Positions 33,251-41,493 of a stretch of DNA of 64,000 nt are shown here, piece by piece (position 1 is the stretch's first letter; each line of letters opens with the position of its first letter). The stretch covers positions 62,001-126,000 of the forward strand of contig NZ_JAHUXH010000001.1 of assembly GCF_019219825.1 (NCBI RefSeq), in the 5' to 3' direction. A program made the translations under genes and the position numbers. This DNA is from Streptomyces sp. TRM70350. Its GTDB lineage: Bacteria > Actinomycetota > Actinomycetes > Streptomycetales > Streptomycetaceae. Under the pieces are notes generated by a model. The model was not told where the DNA came from and made no database searches. It saw only the letters and a list, made by a program, of their open reading frames with translations.

Positions 33251-34035
33251 CCGGACTGCGGTACGTGTACGCCGTCTGCCGCCCCTTCGACGCGGCCCTG
33301 CAGTCCCAGCTGACGGGCGTGGCGGGCGCGCCGCCCAAGCTGCTGCACCACCACGGCCTGGTCGCGGTGGTCAGTACGGTGCCGGAGAGCGAGTTCGCCG
33401 AGGAGCCGCTGCGCGCCCATCTGGAGGACCTCGACTGGCTCGCCGCCACGGCCCGGGCCCACCAGGGCGTCATCGACGCGCTCACCACGGTGACGACGCC
33501 GCTGCCGCTCCGGCTGGGCACGGTCTTCCACGACGACAGCGGCGTACGGATGATGCTGGAGGCCCGCGAGGGCGATTTCCTGCGCACTCTGGACCGGCTG
33601 GCGGGCCGGGTGGAATGGGGCGTGAAGGTGTACGTGGAATCGGCGGCCGAGGAATCCGCTCGATCCCCGCAGGGCCCGGAGACGGAAAACGGGCGGGCGG
33701 CCGGAAAAGCCACGTCCGGACGCGACTATTTGCGCCGCCGCAGCCGAAGCCTCCAAGAACACGAGTCGGGCCTGAGAAAAGCCGAGGAGTTCGCGGACCG
33801 GCTGCACGAAAGGCTCGCCGCGCACGCCGAGGACTCCCGGCTGCACGCCCCCCAGAGTGCCCAGCTCTCCGGTGCCTCGGGCCGCAATGTGCTGAACGCG
33901 GCCTATCTGGTGCCGCGCGCCCAGTCGGAGGAGTTCGTGGAAATCGTGGACCGCACGAAGGGCGAGATGCCGGGGGTCCGGGTGGAACTCACCGGCCCCT
34001 GGGCGGCCTATTCCTTCGCGGGGGAGAAGCCGTGA
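33247..34035 (+). CDS. gvpL: Gas vesicle protein GvpL (second GvpF/L)
   Basis: 262 residues from ATG 33247. GvpF/L signatures: 'RYVYAVCRPF', 'AATARAHQGVIDALTTVTTP', 'LPLRLGTVFHDDSGVRMMLE' and the C-terminal 'NVLNAAYLVPRAQSEEFVEI' with 'WAAYSF' at the end. It is clearly diverged from the first copy, so the two likely have distinct places in assembly. Codons near 33650-33780 are less GC-biased (e.g. GGAAAAGCC, GACTATTTG), a slight local oddity. It overlaps gvpS by GTGA. Confidence 0.93.
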   Translation: MTGLRYVYAVCRPFDAALQSQLTGVAGAPPKLLHHHGLVAVVSTVPESEFAEEPLRAHLEDLDWLAATARAHQGVIDALTTVTTPLPLRLGTVFHDDSGVRMMLEAREGDFLRTLDRLAGRVEWGVKVYVESAAEESARSPQGPETENGRAAGKATSGRDYLRRRSRSLQEHESGLRKAEEFADRLHERLAAHAEDSRLHAPQSAQLSGASGRNVLNAAYLVPRAQSEEFVEIVDRTKGEMPGVRVELTGPWAAYSFAGEKP

Positions 34036-34220
34036 CGGTGATCGAACGACGTGAGATCGCCCTGGTGGACCTGCTCGACCGGCTGCTGGCCGGGGGCGTG
34101 GTGATCACCGGCGACATCACCCTGCGCATCGCGGACGTCGACCTCGTCCGCATCGACCTCAACGCACTGATCAGCTCCGTGAACGCTCAGGTTCCGGCCC
34201 CCTGGGGTGATCCGACGTGA
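34032..34220 (+). CDS. gvpS: Short GvpA-family protein GvpS
   Basis: 62 residues from GTG 34032, sharing GTGA with the gvpL stop. It is a minimal GvpA domain: 'IALVDLLDRLLAGGVVITGD' followed by 'DVDLVRIDLNALISSV'. This is the shortest of the three GvpA paralogues here and closest in size to a classic wall protein, although by position it is GvpS. It overlaps gvpK by GTGA. Confidence 0.9.
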   Translation: MTVIERREIALVDLLDRLLAGGVVITGDITLRIADVDLVRIDLNALISSVNAQVPAPWGDPT

Positions 34221-34501
34221 CAGCTGCCCGCAAGCGACTCGACCTGGAGCCCGACACGGTCGAACGCGACCTGGTCAAACTCGTCCTGACCGTGGTGGAG
34301 CTGCTGCGCCAGCTGATGGAGCGGCAGGCACTGCGCCGGTTCGACGAGGGGGACCTCAGCGAGGAGCAGGAGGAGCGGATCGGGCTCACGCTGATGCTGC
34401 TCGACGACCGTATGGCGGAGCTGCGGGAGCGCTACGGACTGCGGCCCGAGGACCTGAACCTGGACCTCGGGCCGCTCGGACCTCTACTGCCCCGGGAGTG
34501 A
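34217..34501 (+). CDS. gvpK: Gas vesicle protein GvpK
   Basis: 94 residues from GTG 34217. GvpK signature: 'RLDLEPDTVERDLVKLVLTV', 'LLRQLMERQALRRFDEGDLS' and 'GLTLMLLDDRMAELRERYGL'. It is an accessory protein, essential in several species. Last gene of the operon; a hairpin overlaps its stop. Confidence 0.94.
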   Translation: MTAARKRLDLEPDTVERDLVKLVLTVVELLRQLMERQALRRFDEGDLSEEQEERIGLTLMLLDDRMAELRERYGLRPEDLNLDLGPLGPLLPRE

Positions 34502-34510
34502 CACCCCGGG
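34491..34510. terminator. Possible bidirectional terminator between convergent genes
   Basis: CCCGGGAGTG-ACACCCCGGG can fold into a GC-rich stem with one bulge. It overlaps the gvpK stop and lies six bases from the stop of the convergent small hydrophobic gene. There is no U-run, and the loop is tight, so the stem must open at the top; strength is uncertain. Confidence 0.35.
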
Positions 34511-34515
34511 TCAGT

Positions 34516-34686
34516 TCACCACCGGTACCACCGTCCCCTGCTTCCGGACGCGGTTGTGCCACGGAGCAGGAATCCCAGAAGCCACAGGACCAGCACCGCA
34601 ATGGCGATCCACCACAGCACCTCCACGGCGAAACCGGCGCCGAAGAGAATCAGCACGAGAAGCAGTACGAGCAGGATGGGAACCAT
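34516..34686 (-). CDS. Small hydrophobic membrane protein
   Basis: 56 residues from ATG 34686, with a perfect AGGAGGT 6-7 bases upstream. Two hydrophobic helices fill residues ~2-44 ('VPILLVLLLVLILFGAGFAV', 'WWIAIAVLVLWLLGFLLRG'), followed by a short basic end. It resembles the actinobacterial 'hydrophobic protein' family of stress-induced small membrane proteins (DUF5670-like; from memory). Function unknown. Confidence 0.8.
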   Translation of the reverse strand: MVPILLVLLLVLILFGAGFAVEVLWWIAIAVLVLWLLGFLLRGTTASGSRGRWYRW

Positions 34687-34726
34687 AATGAACCTCCTGC
34701 CGTTCGAGTTTCCCGAAAAAGCTTCT

Positions 34727-35548
34727 TCAGCCTTCCTTGCGGCACAGAATTTCTCCGTGCAGAACGCCGAACCAGCCGTCGGCCGCTTTCCCCCACTCCC
34801 GCCAGGCCGCCGCCATCGCCCGCAACTGCTCCTCGGTCGCGTGACCGCCCTCGACGGCCAGCCGCGCATAGGCCGACGCCAGCGTCCGGTCCGCCCACAG
34901 GCCGCTCCACCACTCCCGCTCGTCCGGCGTGGCGAAGGTCCAGGTGCTCGACGTGGCCGTGATGTCGCTGAGTCCGGCCCGCAGCGCCCAGGCCTTCAGC
35001 CGCCGCCCCGCGTCCGGCTCACCCCCGTTGGCGCGGGCCACTCGCCGGTACAGCTCCAGCCAGTCGTCCAGGCCGGGTGAGGCGGGATACCAGGTCATCG
35101 CGGCGTAGTCCCCGTCACGGACGGCGATCAGCCCACCCGGTCGCGTCACCCGCGTCATCTCGCGCAGCGCCCGCACCGGATCACCGACGTGCTGCAGCAC
35201 CTGATGGGCGTGAACCACACAGAACGTGTCGTCCGGGACGTCCAGTGCGTGTACGTCGGCGACCGCGAAGTCCACGTTGGTCACTCCCCGGTCCGCGGCC
35301 GTGGCGCGCGCCCGGTCCAGGATCTCCGGCGCCCGGTCGACGCCGGTGACGTGCCCGTCCGGGACCAGCGCGGCCAGGTCGGCGGTGATGGTGCCGGGCC
35401 CGCAGCCGATGTCCAGGATCCGCATGTGCGGCTTCAGGGAGCCGAGGAGGTACGCGGCCGAGTTGGCGGCGGTCCGCCAGGTGTGCGAACGCAGCACCGA
35501 CTCGTGGTGTCCGTGCGTGTAGACGGCGGTCTCCTGCGCTTTCGGCAT
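34727..35548 (-). CDS. UbiE-like SAM-dependent methyltransferase
   Basis: 273 residues. SAM-binding motif I 'RILDIGCGPGTITADLAALV', the acidic strand-2 end 'VTGVDRAPEILDRA', motif II 'FAVADVHALDVPDD' and motif post-II 'FCVVHAHQVLQHV'. The 'YTHGHHESVLRSHTWRTAAN' N-terminus is typical of the actinobacterial subgroup. Substrate unknown. The next minus-strand gene ends about 100 bp upstream of it, so it may be transcribed alone. Confidence 0.88.
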   Translation of the reverse strand: MPKAQETAVYTHGHHESVLRSHTWRTAANSAAYLLGSLKPHMRILDIGCGPGTITADLAALVPDGHVTGVDRAPEILDRARATAADRGVTNVDFAVADVHALDVPDDTFCVVHAHQVLQHVGDPVRALREMTRVTRPGGLIAVRDGDYAAMTWYPASPGLDDWLELYRRVARANGGEPDAGRRLKAWALRAGLSDITATSSTWTFATPDEREWWSGLWADRTLASAYARLAVEGGHATEEQLRAMAAAWREWGKAADGWFGVLHGEILCRKEG

Positions 35549-35650
35549 GGCGGTACCCCTTCTCGTCGAAACCGGTCGGCGTCCTCCGTCACCGTACGCG
35601 CTGGACCGAATGATGAGACAGGGGGTTTTGCCATGTGGACTGACGTCGAG

Positions 35651-37147
35651 TCAGTTCTGCTGGGGCAGCAGCCGGTAGACCACCAGCGCCTCCGGCACCT
35701 TCTCCAGCGTCACCTCGCCCTCCACCTCGGTGACCTCGCCGTCGTAGGCGAGGAGCGTGCCGGGGGCGACGCCGGACAGCCGCAGCCTGCGGACCTGGAC
35801 GGCGGCGTGGGCGGGGGAGCGGGTCAGCGGGCCGGCGAGGGCGGCGGCGAGCAGCCGCAGCGCGGGTCCCCGGCCGCCGTGCACGACGCGGACATCGAGC
35901 CGGCCGTCCGCGAGGTCCATCCGGCGGGCCGGTGCGAGCCCCCTCCGGTGGTAGGTGCCGTTCCCGGCGAACAGCAGCCACAACGGCCGTGGCCTGCCGC
36001 CCAGTTCGGCCTCCAGTGGGTGCCGGTCGGCGCGCAGGACGCGCAGCGCCGCGAGCACCCCGGCGGGCCAGCTGCCGATCCGGTGCGACCAGCGGTCCCG
36101 CTCGCGCACCAGCTCCGGATAGACGCCCAGGCTGCACGTGTTGACGAACACGCCCTGCTTCTCGCCGCAGACGAACCGGCCCACGTCCACGCGGACCGCG
36201 TCGCCCTCCTCAACGGCTCTGGCCAGCGTCCGGACGTCCTCCACACCGAGGTCGTGGGCGAAGTGGTTGAGCGTGCCGCCCGGCAGCACGGCGAGCGGCA
36301 GACGGCGGCGCAGGGCGATCTCGGCGGCCGCGTTCACCGTGCCGTCGCCACCGCACACGCCGAGCACGCGGGCCCGGGCGGCCGCCTTCTCCAGTTCGTC
36401 CGGCACGTCCTCCGGCACGCACTCGACGACCTCCGCCCGGGGCAGCGCGTCCCGCAGCGCCCGCACCCGGTCGGAGTTGCCCGCCGCCGAGTTGGCGACG
36501 ACGACCAGCCCCTCGCCCTCGGGCAGCGCCGGGGCGTCGGCGCGCGGCCGGGGCGGCGGGGCGACCTGGTCGCGGGTCGGCACCAGCCCTCGTACGGCGA
36601 ACGCGGCACCCACGCCGAGGGCCGCGCCCGCCAGCACGTCGCTCGGGAAGTGGACGCCGGTGTAGACGCGGGACATGGCCACCGAGAACGCGACCGGGGC
36701 GACCACGGCACCCCAGGCGGAGGACTCCATGGCCACGCCGGTCGCGAAGGCCGCGGCGGAGGCGGAGTGGCCGGACGGGAAGGACGTGGTGATCGGCTGC
36801 CGCTTCAGATGGCGGACGGTCGGCACGGGGTCGAGGACCGGGCGGGAGCGGCGCACGCTGCGCTTGCCGATGGTGTTGATGGTGGCCGAGGCCAGGGCGA
36901 GGGAGGCCACCCCGCGTACGGCGGCCCGGCGGGCCCTCGGGGTGCGGCCGGCCGCGATGACGCCGGCGGTCGCGAACCACAGCAGACCGTGGTTCGCGCT
37001 GCGGCTCAGCCTGGGCAGGACGGGTTCGGCGGCGGGCCAGTGCCGTGCGGCGGCGAACTCGAACAGCCGGCAGTCCAGCGCGAGCAGCCGGTCGCGCAGG
37101 GCGTGGCGGCCGGGTTTCGGGGCGGTGAGATCGACGTCTGGGCTCAT
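35651..37147 (-). CDS. Bifunctional PAP2 phosphatase / diacylglycerol kinase-like lipid kinase
   Basis: 498 residues from ATG 37147. The N-terminal half is a PAP2 membrane phosphatase: 'GKRSVRRSRP' (C1), 'TSFPSGHSASAAAF' (C2) and 'SRVYTGVHFPSDVLAG' (C3). The C-terminal half (~residues 210-498) is a DAGK catalytic domain: 'VVVANSAAGNSDRV', 'GVCGGDGTVNAAAEIALRRR', 'LAVLPGGTLNHFAHDLGV' and 'YDGEV'. It may dephosphorylate and re-phosphorylate lipids or sphingoid-like substrates at the membrane. No Shine-Dalgarno sequence precedes the ATG, so leaderless translation is possible. Confidence 0.92.
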   Translation of the reverse strand: MSPDVDLTAPKPGRHALRDRLLALDCRLFEFAAARHWPAAEPVLPRLSRSANHGLLWFATAGVIAAGRTPRARRAAVRGVASLALASATINTIGKRSVRRSRPVLDPVPTVRHLKRQPITTSFPSGHSASAAAFATGVAMESSAWGAVVAPVAFSVAMSRVYTGVHFPSDVLAGAALGVGAAFAVRGLVPTRDQVAPPPRPRADAPALPEGEGLVVVANSAAGNSDRVRALRDALPRAEVVECVPEDVPDELEKAAARARVLGVCGGDGTVNAAAEIALRRRLPLAVLPGGTLNHFAHDLGVEDVRTLARAVEEGDAVRVDVGRFVCGEKQGVFVNTCSLGVYPELVRERDRWSHRIGSWPAGVLAALRVLRADRHPLEAELGGRPRPLWLLFAGNGTYHRRGLAPARRMDLADGRLDVRVVHGGRGPALRLLAAALAGPLTRSPAHAAVQVRRLRLSGVAPGTLLAYDGEVTEVEGEVTLEKVPEALVVYRLLPQQN

Positions 37148-37161
37148 GTAGGGGCGGGTAC
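37136..37161 (+). promoter_or_regulatory. SigB-type promoter motif GTCT-N16-GGGTAC
   Basis: GTCT (37136-37139) and GGGTAC (37156-37161), 16 bp apart, fit the S. coelicolor SigB-family consensus GNNT-N14-16-GGGTA(C/T). Predicted start of transcription is ~50 bp before the histidine phosphatase ATG (37220). It overlaps the first codons of the divergent PAP2-kinase gene. Confidence 0.4.
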
Positions 37162-37219
37162 CCTGAAGTGGCCGTTTTCTGCCCGGCCGGTGGTGACCGG
37201 CACTCGGAGGAACCCCTGT

Positions 37220-37891
37220 ATGCGCCTGCTGCTCGTCCGCCACGGCCAGACCCCGTCCAACGTCGCCTACGTGCTGGACACCGCCGTCCCCGGCCCCGGC
37301 CTGACCGAGTTGGGCGAACGCCAGGCCGCCGCCCTGCCGGGCGTGCTCGCCGACGAGGACATCGAGGCCGTCTACGCCTCCACGCTCGTCCGTACCCAGC
37401 TCACCGCCGCGCCGCTCGCCGCGGCCCGCGGCCTCGACGTGATCGTCCGTGACGGCATCCGTGAGCTGTCGGCGGGCGACCTGGAGATGCTGCCGGGCGA
37501 CTCGGAGCGCGGCGAGGAGTACATGCGGATCGTGTTCGCCTGGGCGGACGGGCGGACCGACCTGCGGATGCCGGGCGGGGAGAGCGGCGCGGAGGCGCTC
37601 GCGCGGTACGACGCCGTGGTCGCGGAGGCCGCCGACAGCGGCGCCGGGACGGTCGCCATGGTCAGCCACGGCGCGGCGATCCGTATGTGGACGGCCGCCC
37701 GCGCCGACAACGTCGACGTGGCCTTCGCCGCCGCCCACCCCCTCGACAACACCGGTGTCGTGACCCTCGAAGGCTCCCCGACCGACGGCTGGAAGGCCCT
37801 GACCTGGGCGGGCGCGACGGTCGCACCGGCGGGCGAGGGCGGCCCGACCGGCCGCCCGATGGACGAAACCGCTCACACCGGGACCGACTAG
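37220..37891 (+). CDS. Histidine phosphatase (phosphoglycerate-mutase superfamily)
   Basis: 223 residues, with CGGAGG ~6 bases before the ATG. 'LLLVRHGQTPSN' carries the phospho-accepting His (RHG), with the second His in 'VAMVSHGAAIRMW' and Arg in 'YASTLVRTQLTAAPLA'. It is a small branch-1 phosphatase; the substrate is unknown. The C-terminal ~25 residues are a disordered Gly/Thr-rich tail. A SigB-type promoter is predicted upstream. Confidence 0.92.
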   Translation: MRLLLVRHGQTPSNVAYVLDTAVPGPGLTELGERQAAALPGVLADEDIEAVYASTLVRTQLTAAPLAAARGLDVIVRDGIRELSAGDLEMLPGDSERGEEYMRIVFAWADGRTDLRMPGGESGAEALARYDAVVAEAADSGAGTVAMVSHGAAIRMWTAARADNVDVAFAAAHPLDNTGVVTLEGSPTDGWKALTWAGATVAPAGEGGPTGRPMDETAHTGTD

Positions 37892-38278
37892 CCGTCACGC
37901 CGACGAACGGGCGCGCCGAGCAGGGCCAGCGGGTGCGGGGCCGGTGAGCGGGTGCGGAGTGTGGTGGGGTGCTTGGTTGGTGGGGGTGCCGGGCCATTGA
38001 GCGGTGCGGAGTGTGGTGGGGGTGCCGGGCCGTTGAACGGTGCTGAGCGCGGTCGGGGCACCGGGCTGGCGAACGGATGCCGGGCGCGGTCGGGGTGCCG
38101 GAGGGGTGAACGGTTCCACGAGCGCCCCCCTCTGCGAGCGCGCCCGTCGCCTGCGCGCCCCCTCTGCGAGCGCGCCCCCTCAGCGGGCACGCCTCCCAGG
38201 AACGCCCGCCTGCCAGGAACGCGCGTCTGCTGATAACCGTTTGCCCCGTCTCACGGCCCGCCCGCACAATGCGGCCCC
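37892..38278. repeat. Intergenic imperfect tandem repeats, no gene
   Basis: The 387-bp gap holds no convincing gene. GGTGCGGAGTGTGGTGGGG occurs at 37951-37969 and 38003-38021. GGGGGTGCCGGGCC plus a TTGA-type ending recurs with ~39-bp spacing and decays to 38110. CCCCCTCTGCGAGCGCGCCC occurs at 38126-38145 and 38158-38177. CAGGAACGC appears twice near 38208 and 38216. The pattern is like the patch at 3.3-3.7 kb: G-rich slippage-prone DNA after a gene end. Confidence 0.7.
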
Positions 38279-39898
38279 ATGGGACATCTGGAAGCCGCAC
38301 ACATCGAGTACCACCTCCCCGACGGGCGAGCCCTGCTCGGTGATGTGTCCTTCCGGGTGGGCGAGGGCGCCGTCGTCGCCCTCGTCGGGCCCAACGGCGC
38401 CGGGAAGACCACCCTGCTCCGGCTGCTCTCCGGCGAGCTGAAACCGCACGGCGGCACCGTCACCGTGAGCGGCGGGCTCGGTGTGATGCGGCAGTTCGTG
38501 GGATCCGTACGGGACGACACGACCGTACGCGACCTGCTGGTGTCGGTGGCGCCGCCCCGCATCCGCGAGGCCGCGAGGGCCGTCGACGCGGCCGAGCACG
38601 CCATCATGACCGTTGACGACGAGGCCGCCCAGCTGACGTACGCGCAGGCGCTCGCCGACTGGGCCGAGGCGCGCGGCTACGAGGCGGAGACGCTGTGGGA
38701 CATGTGCACCACGGCCGCGCTCGGGGTGCCGTACGACAGGGCGCAGTGGCGGCAGGTGCGGACCCTCTCCGGCGGTGAGCAGAAGCGGCTCGTGCTGGAG
38801 GCACTGTTGCGCGGCACCGACGAGGTGCTGCTGCTCGACGAACCCGACAACTACCTCGACGTACCCGGCAAACGCTGGCTGGAGGAGCGCCTCGACGAGA
38901 CCCGCAAGACGGTGCTCTTCGTCTCCCACGACCGCGAACTGCTCGCCCGCACCGCCGAGAAGATCGTCTCCGTCGAACCCGGCCCGGCAGGCGCCGACGC
39001 CTGGGTGCACGGCGGCGGCTTCGCCACCTACCACGAGGCCCGGCGTGAACGGTTCGCCCGTTTCGAGGAGTTGCGCCGACGCTGGGACGAGAAGCACGCC
39101 CAGCTGAAGAAGCTCGTGCTGAACCTGCGTCAGGCCGCCTCCGTCAGCCATGAGATGGCCTCCCGCTACGCCGCCGCCCAGACCAGGCTGCGCAAGTTCG
39201 AGGAGGCCGGACCGCCGCCCGAGCCGCCGCGCGAGCAGGACATCACCATGCGGCTCAAGGGCGGCCGTACCGGGGTGAGGGCCATCACCTGCGCGGGACT
39301 CGAACTCACCGGCCTGATGAAGCCGTTCGACCTGGAGGTCTTCTACGGCGAACGGGTCGCCGTCCTCGGCTCCAACGGCTCCGGCAAGTCCCACTTCCTG
39401 CGGCTGCTCGCCGGGGACGACGTGGCCCACACGGGCGAGTGGAGGCTCGGGGCGCGGGTCGTGCCCGGCCACTTCGCGCAGACGCACGCCCACCCGGAAC
39501 TCATGGGCCGCTCCCTGCTCGACATCCTGTGGCGTGAGCACGCCCAGGACCGTGGCGCCGCCATGTCGCGGCTGCGCCGCTACGAGCTGACCGGCCAGGC
39601 CGAACAGACATTCGACCGGCTCTCCGGCGGCCAGCAGGCCCGCTTCCAGATCCTGCTGCTGGAACTGCAGGGCGCCACCGCCCTGCTCCTCGACGAGCCG
39701 ACCGACAACCTCGACCTGGAGTCCGCCGAGGCGCTCCAGGAGGGCCTGGAGGCGTTCGACGGCACGGTCCTCGCGGTCACGCACGACCGCTGGTTCGCCC
39801 GCTCCTTCGACCGCTTCCTGGTCTTCGGCAGCGACGGCCGGGTCCGCGAGACCCCGGAGCCGGTCTGGGACGAACGGCGGGTGGAGCGGGCGCGCTGA
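38279..39898 (+). CDS. ABC-F family ATP-binding protein
   Basis: 539 residues with two ABC ATPase domains and no membrane part. Walker A motifs 'LVGPNGAGKTTLLRLL' and 'VLGSNGSGKSHFLRLL'; signatures 'VRTLSGGEQKRLVLE' and 'FDRLSGGQQARFQIL'; Walker B 'VLLLDEPDNYLD' and 'ALLLDEPTDNLD'. Between them is the P-site-tRNA-interaction linker region rich in Arg ('ERFARFEELRRRWDEK'). ABC-F proteins act on ribosomes, in antibiotic protection or rescue of stalled complexes. No Shine-Dalgarno sequence is evident just before the ATG. Confidence 0.93.
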   Translation: MGHLEAAHIEYHLPDGRALLGDVSFRVGEGAVVALVGPNGAGKTTLLRLLSGELKPHGGTVTVSGGLGVMRQFVGSVRDDTTVRDLLVSVAPPRIREAARAVDAAEHAIMTVDDEAAQLTYAQALADWAEARGYEAETLWDMCTTAALGVPYDRAQWRQVRTLSGGEQKRLVLEALLRGTDEVLLLDEPDNYLDVPGKRWLEERLDETRKTVLFVSHDRELLARTAEKIVSVEPGPAGADAWVHGGGFATYHEARRERFARFEELRRRWDEKHAQLKKLVLNLRQAASVSHEMASRYAAAQTRLRKFEEAGPPPEPPREQDITMRLKGGRTGVRAITCAGLELTGLMKPFDLEVFYGERVAVLGSNGSGKSHFLRLLAGDDVAHTGEWRLGARVVPGHFAQTHAHPELMGRSLLDILWREHAQDRGAAMSRLRRYELTGQAEQTFDRLSGGQQARFQILLLELQGATALLLDEPTDNLDLESAEALQEGLEAFDGTVLAVTHDRWFARSFDRFLVFGSDGRVRETPEPVWDERRVERAR

Positions 39899-39904
39899 CC
39901 GGGC

Positions 39905-41020
39905 TCACGTCCACCGCAGCAGCGCGCCCAGGCCGCCCACCGGCACGTCCTGCTCCCGGGCCGCCTCGACGGGGGCCAGCGAGATCGCCGGGGCGGCCGT
40001 CGCGACCGCCGACCTGATCAGGGCGTCGTCCGCGCGGGCGGACCAGGAGTGCTGCTCGCCAAGGATCTTCAGGTCCGTGCGGCGGACCGCCAACTGGTCG
40101 GGGTCCTCGCCGATCCACACCTCGCGGTGCGTGTCCCCGCCGTCCGGGCGGACGACCAGCTCGTCGATACGGTGCTCACGCGCCGCCTCGATCACCGCGG
40201 GCACGCCCTCCGCCGCCCCGGCGCGGCCCTCGTCGTCCGGCGCGCGGGCGGCCAGGAACCGCTCCAGCTCCGCCTCGGCGTGCCGGCGCACATGGGTGGC
40301 GCGGGCCTCCTCCACGTCCGCGTCCAGCAGCCTGCTGCCCGCGCCGTGCGGCGCCTCCACCACGCGCTCCAGCAGCCGCTGGGGCAGCCGCTCGTGCACG
40401 GCCCGCCGCTCCCGGTTCTCACCGACGAGAATCAGCAGGTCGGCGCGGGTCTCCTCCTCGCACACGGCGAGCGCGTCGGCGATCTCCGCCGCGTTGTGCT
40501 CCCAGGTGTTCTCCACCCGCAGCTGGAAGTGCCGCTCCGACCAGTCCACGGTGCTCGTCCGGTGCACGGGCCACTGGCGTCCGGTGACCGAGCCGGCCGT
40601 CTCCCGGGCCAGCGCGCTGCGCAGCTCGAAGTCGGCGCCCCTGCGGTCGATGTACGCCACCACGGCCACCGCGTCCTCGCCGGTCAGGTCCAGCAGCGGG
40701 GTGGCCCGGGGCAGCGACGCCCACTCGGCCCAGCCGGCCTGCGGGGCGCGGGCCAGCGGCGGGTCGAGGACCACCTCGCCCGCACGGGCGAACAGGGCCC
40801 GGCCGTGCGGCTCCGGCGAGTGCTTCAGCTCCTCGATCGCGTCCCGCACGGCACGGCAGGTCGCCTCGTCGGCGCCCTGCCCCGCGAGTTCCCGGGACAT
40901 CGCCTCGGCCGTCAGATGCCGCTCGTGGGGTGTGTCCTCCGTGTGCCGTGAGAGGTCGACGTACGCGGAGGCCCAGGGGCCCGGATGTTCGTAGAGTGGA
41001 TGCAGGAACGCGAGATCCAT
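39905..41020 (-). CDS. Vms1/eRF1-like (Rv2629-family) protein
   Basis: 371 residues from ATG 41020, with GGGAGGG upstream. The N-terminal 'HPGPWASAYVDLSRHTED' and the middle 'AVVAYIDRRGADFELRSALA' followed by 'ENTWEHNAAEIADALAVCEE' fit the bacterial eRF1/Vms1-like (baeRF) family, to which Mycobacterium Rv2629 belongs. The C-terminal third resembles the peptidyl-tRNA hydrolase-associated domain. Members may release or cleave tRNA on stalled ribosomes; the catalytic Gln is not obvious to me. A SigB-type promoter is predicted in the divergent region. Confidence 0.8.
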   Translation of the reverse strand: MDLAFLHPLYEHPGPWASAYVDLSRHTEDTPHERHLTAEAMSRELAGQGADEATCRAVRDAIEELKHSPEPHGRALFARAGEVVLDPPLARAPQAGWAEWASLPRATPLLDLTGEDAVAVVAYIDRRGADFELRSALARETAGSVTGRQWPVHRTSTVDWSERHFQLRVENTWEHNAAEIADALAVCEEETRADLLILVGENRERRAVHERLPQRLLERVVEAPHGAGSRLLDADVEEARATHVRRHAEAELERFLAARAPDDEGRAGAAEGVPAVIEAAREHRIDELVVRPDGGDTHREVWIGEDPDQLAVRRTDLKILGEQHSWSARADDALIRSAVATAAPAISLAPVEAAREQDVPVGGLGALLRWT

Positions 41021-41044
41021 GGCTCCCTCCCGGTTGCCGCTCGG

Positions 41045-41089
41045 GGATAGTGCTTGCCGGGCGGGTACCCGTACCGCATGAGAGAACAC
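41045..41089. promoter_or_regulatory. Back-to-back SigB-type promoters sharing GGGTACCC
   Basis: The palindrome GGGTACCC (41063-41070) supplies a -10 in both directions. Plus strand: GGAT (41045-41048), 14 bp, GGGTAC (41063-41068), toward the DUF6158 gene. Minus strand: GTGT (complement of 41086-41089), 15 bp, GGGTAC (41070-41065), toward the Vms1-like gene. Both fit GNNT-N14-16-GGGTA(C/T). Start sites would be ~30 bp before each ATG. Confidence 0.55.
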
Positions 41090-41107
41090 GACGAGCGGGG
41101 CACCACG

Positions 41108-41434
41108 ATGACCGGAGTCGACCCGGGCCGGCTGGATGACCAGCAGCTCATGAAAGAGCTGGAGACCATCCACCGCACGCGCCACGACACCCTGCTGTAC
41201 GGCTCGAACGACGCGCTGCGCACGCACAACGAGCGCATGGCCCAGCTGGAGGGGGAGTACCTGCGCCGCAACCCGCGCCGCTTCGTCGCCCCCGGCCGCA
41301 CCCGTGACGGCGCCCGGGATCGCGCCGGGGACGGCTCCTGCGACTCCCGCGACGAGCAGGCCCCGGTCGGCAAGTGGGGGCCGGGCAGCGCGGCGCCCCG
41401 CGAGTCCGGCCCGGACCGCAGCCCGCGCGCGTGA
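41108..41434 (+). CDS. DUF6158-like small protein
   Basis: 108 residues from ATG 41108. The conserved part is 'MTGVDPGRLDDQQLMKELET' followed by 'IHRTRHDTLLYGSNDALRTH' and 'RMAQLEGEYLRRNPRR', a helical domain recognised in many Streptomyces (DUF6158, from memory). The last ~45 residues are disordered, with Arg/Asp/Gly. The in-frame ATG at 41078 is possible, but it would begin almost at the predicted transcription start. Function unknown; SigB-type promoter control is predicted. Confidence 0.75.
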   Translation: MTGVDPGRLDDQQLMKELETIHRTRHDTLLYGSNDALRTHNERMAQLEGEYLRRNPRRFVAPGRTRDGARDRAGDGSCDSRDEQAPVGKWGPGSAAPRESGPDRSPRA

Positions 41435-41493
41435 TACGGCTCGGGCCGGGCTCCGCGGTGCGGAACCCGGCCCTGCTCGGTCCGGTCGCGCGG

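Noticed and set aside
29333..34501. Gvp operon as a horizontally acquired island
   Set aside because: Base use and coupling match the surroundings, no mobility genes are present, and the same order is known as a conserved Streptomyces locus.
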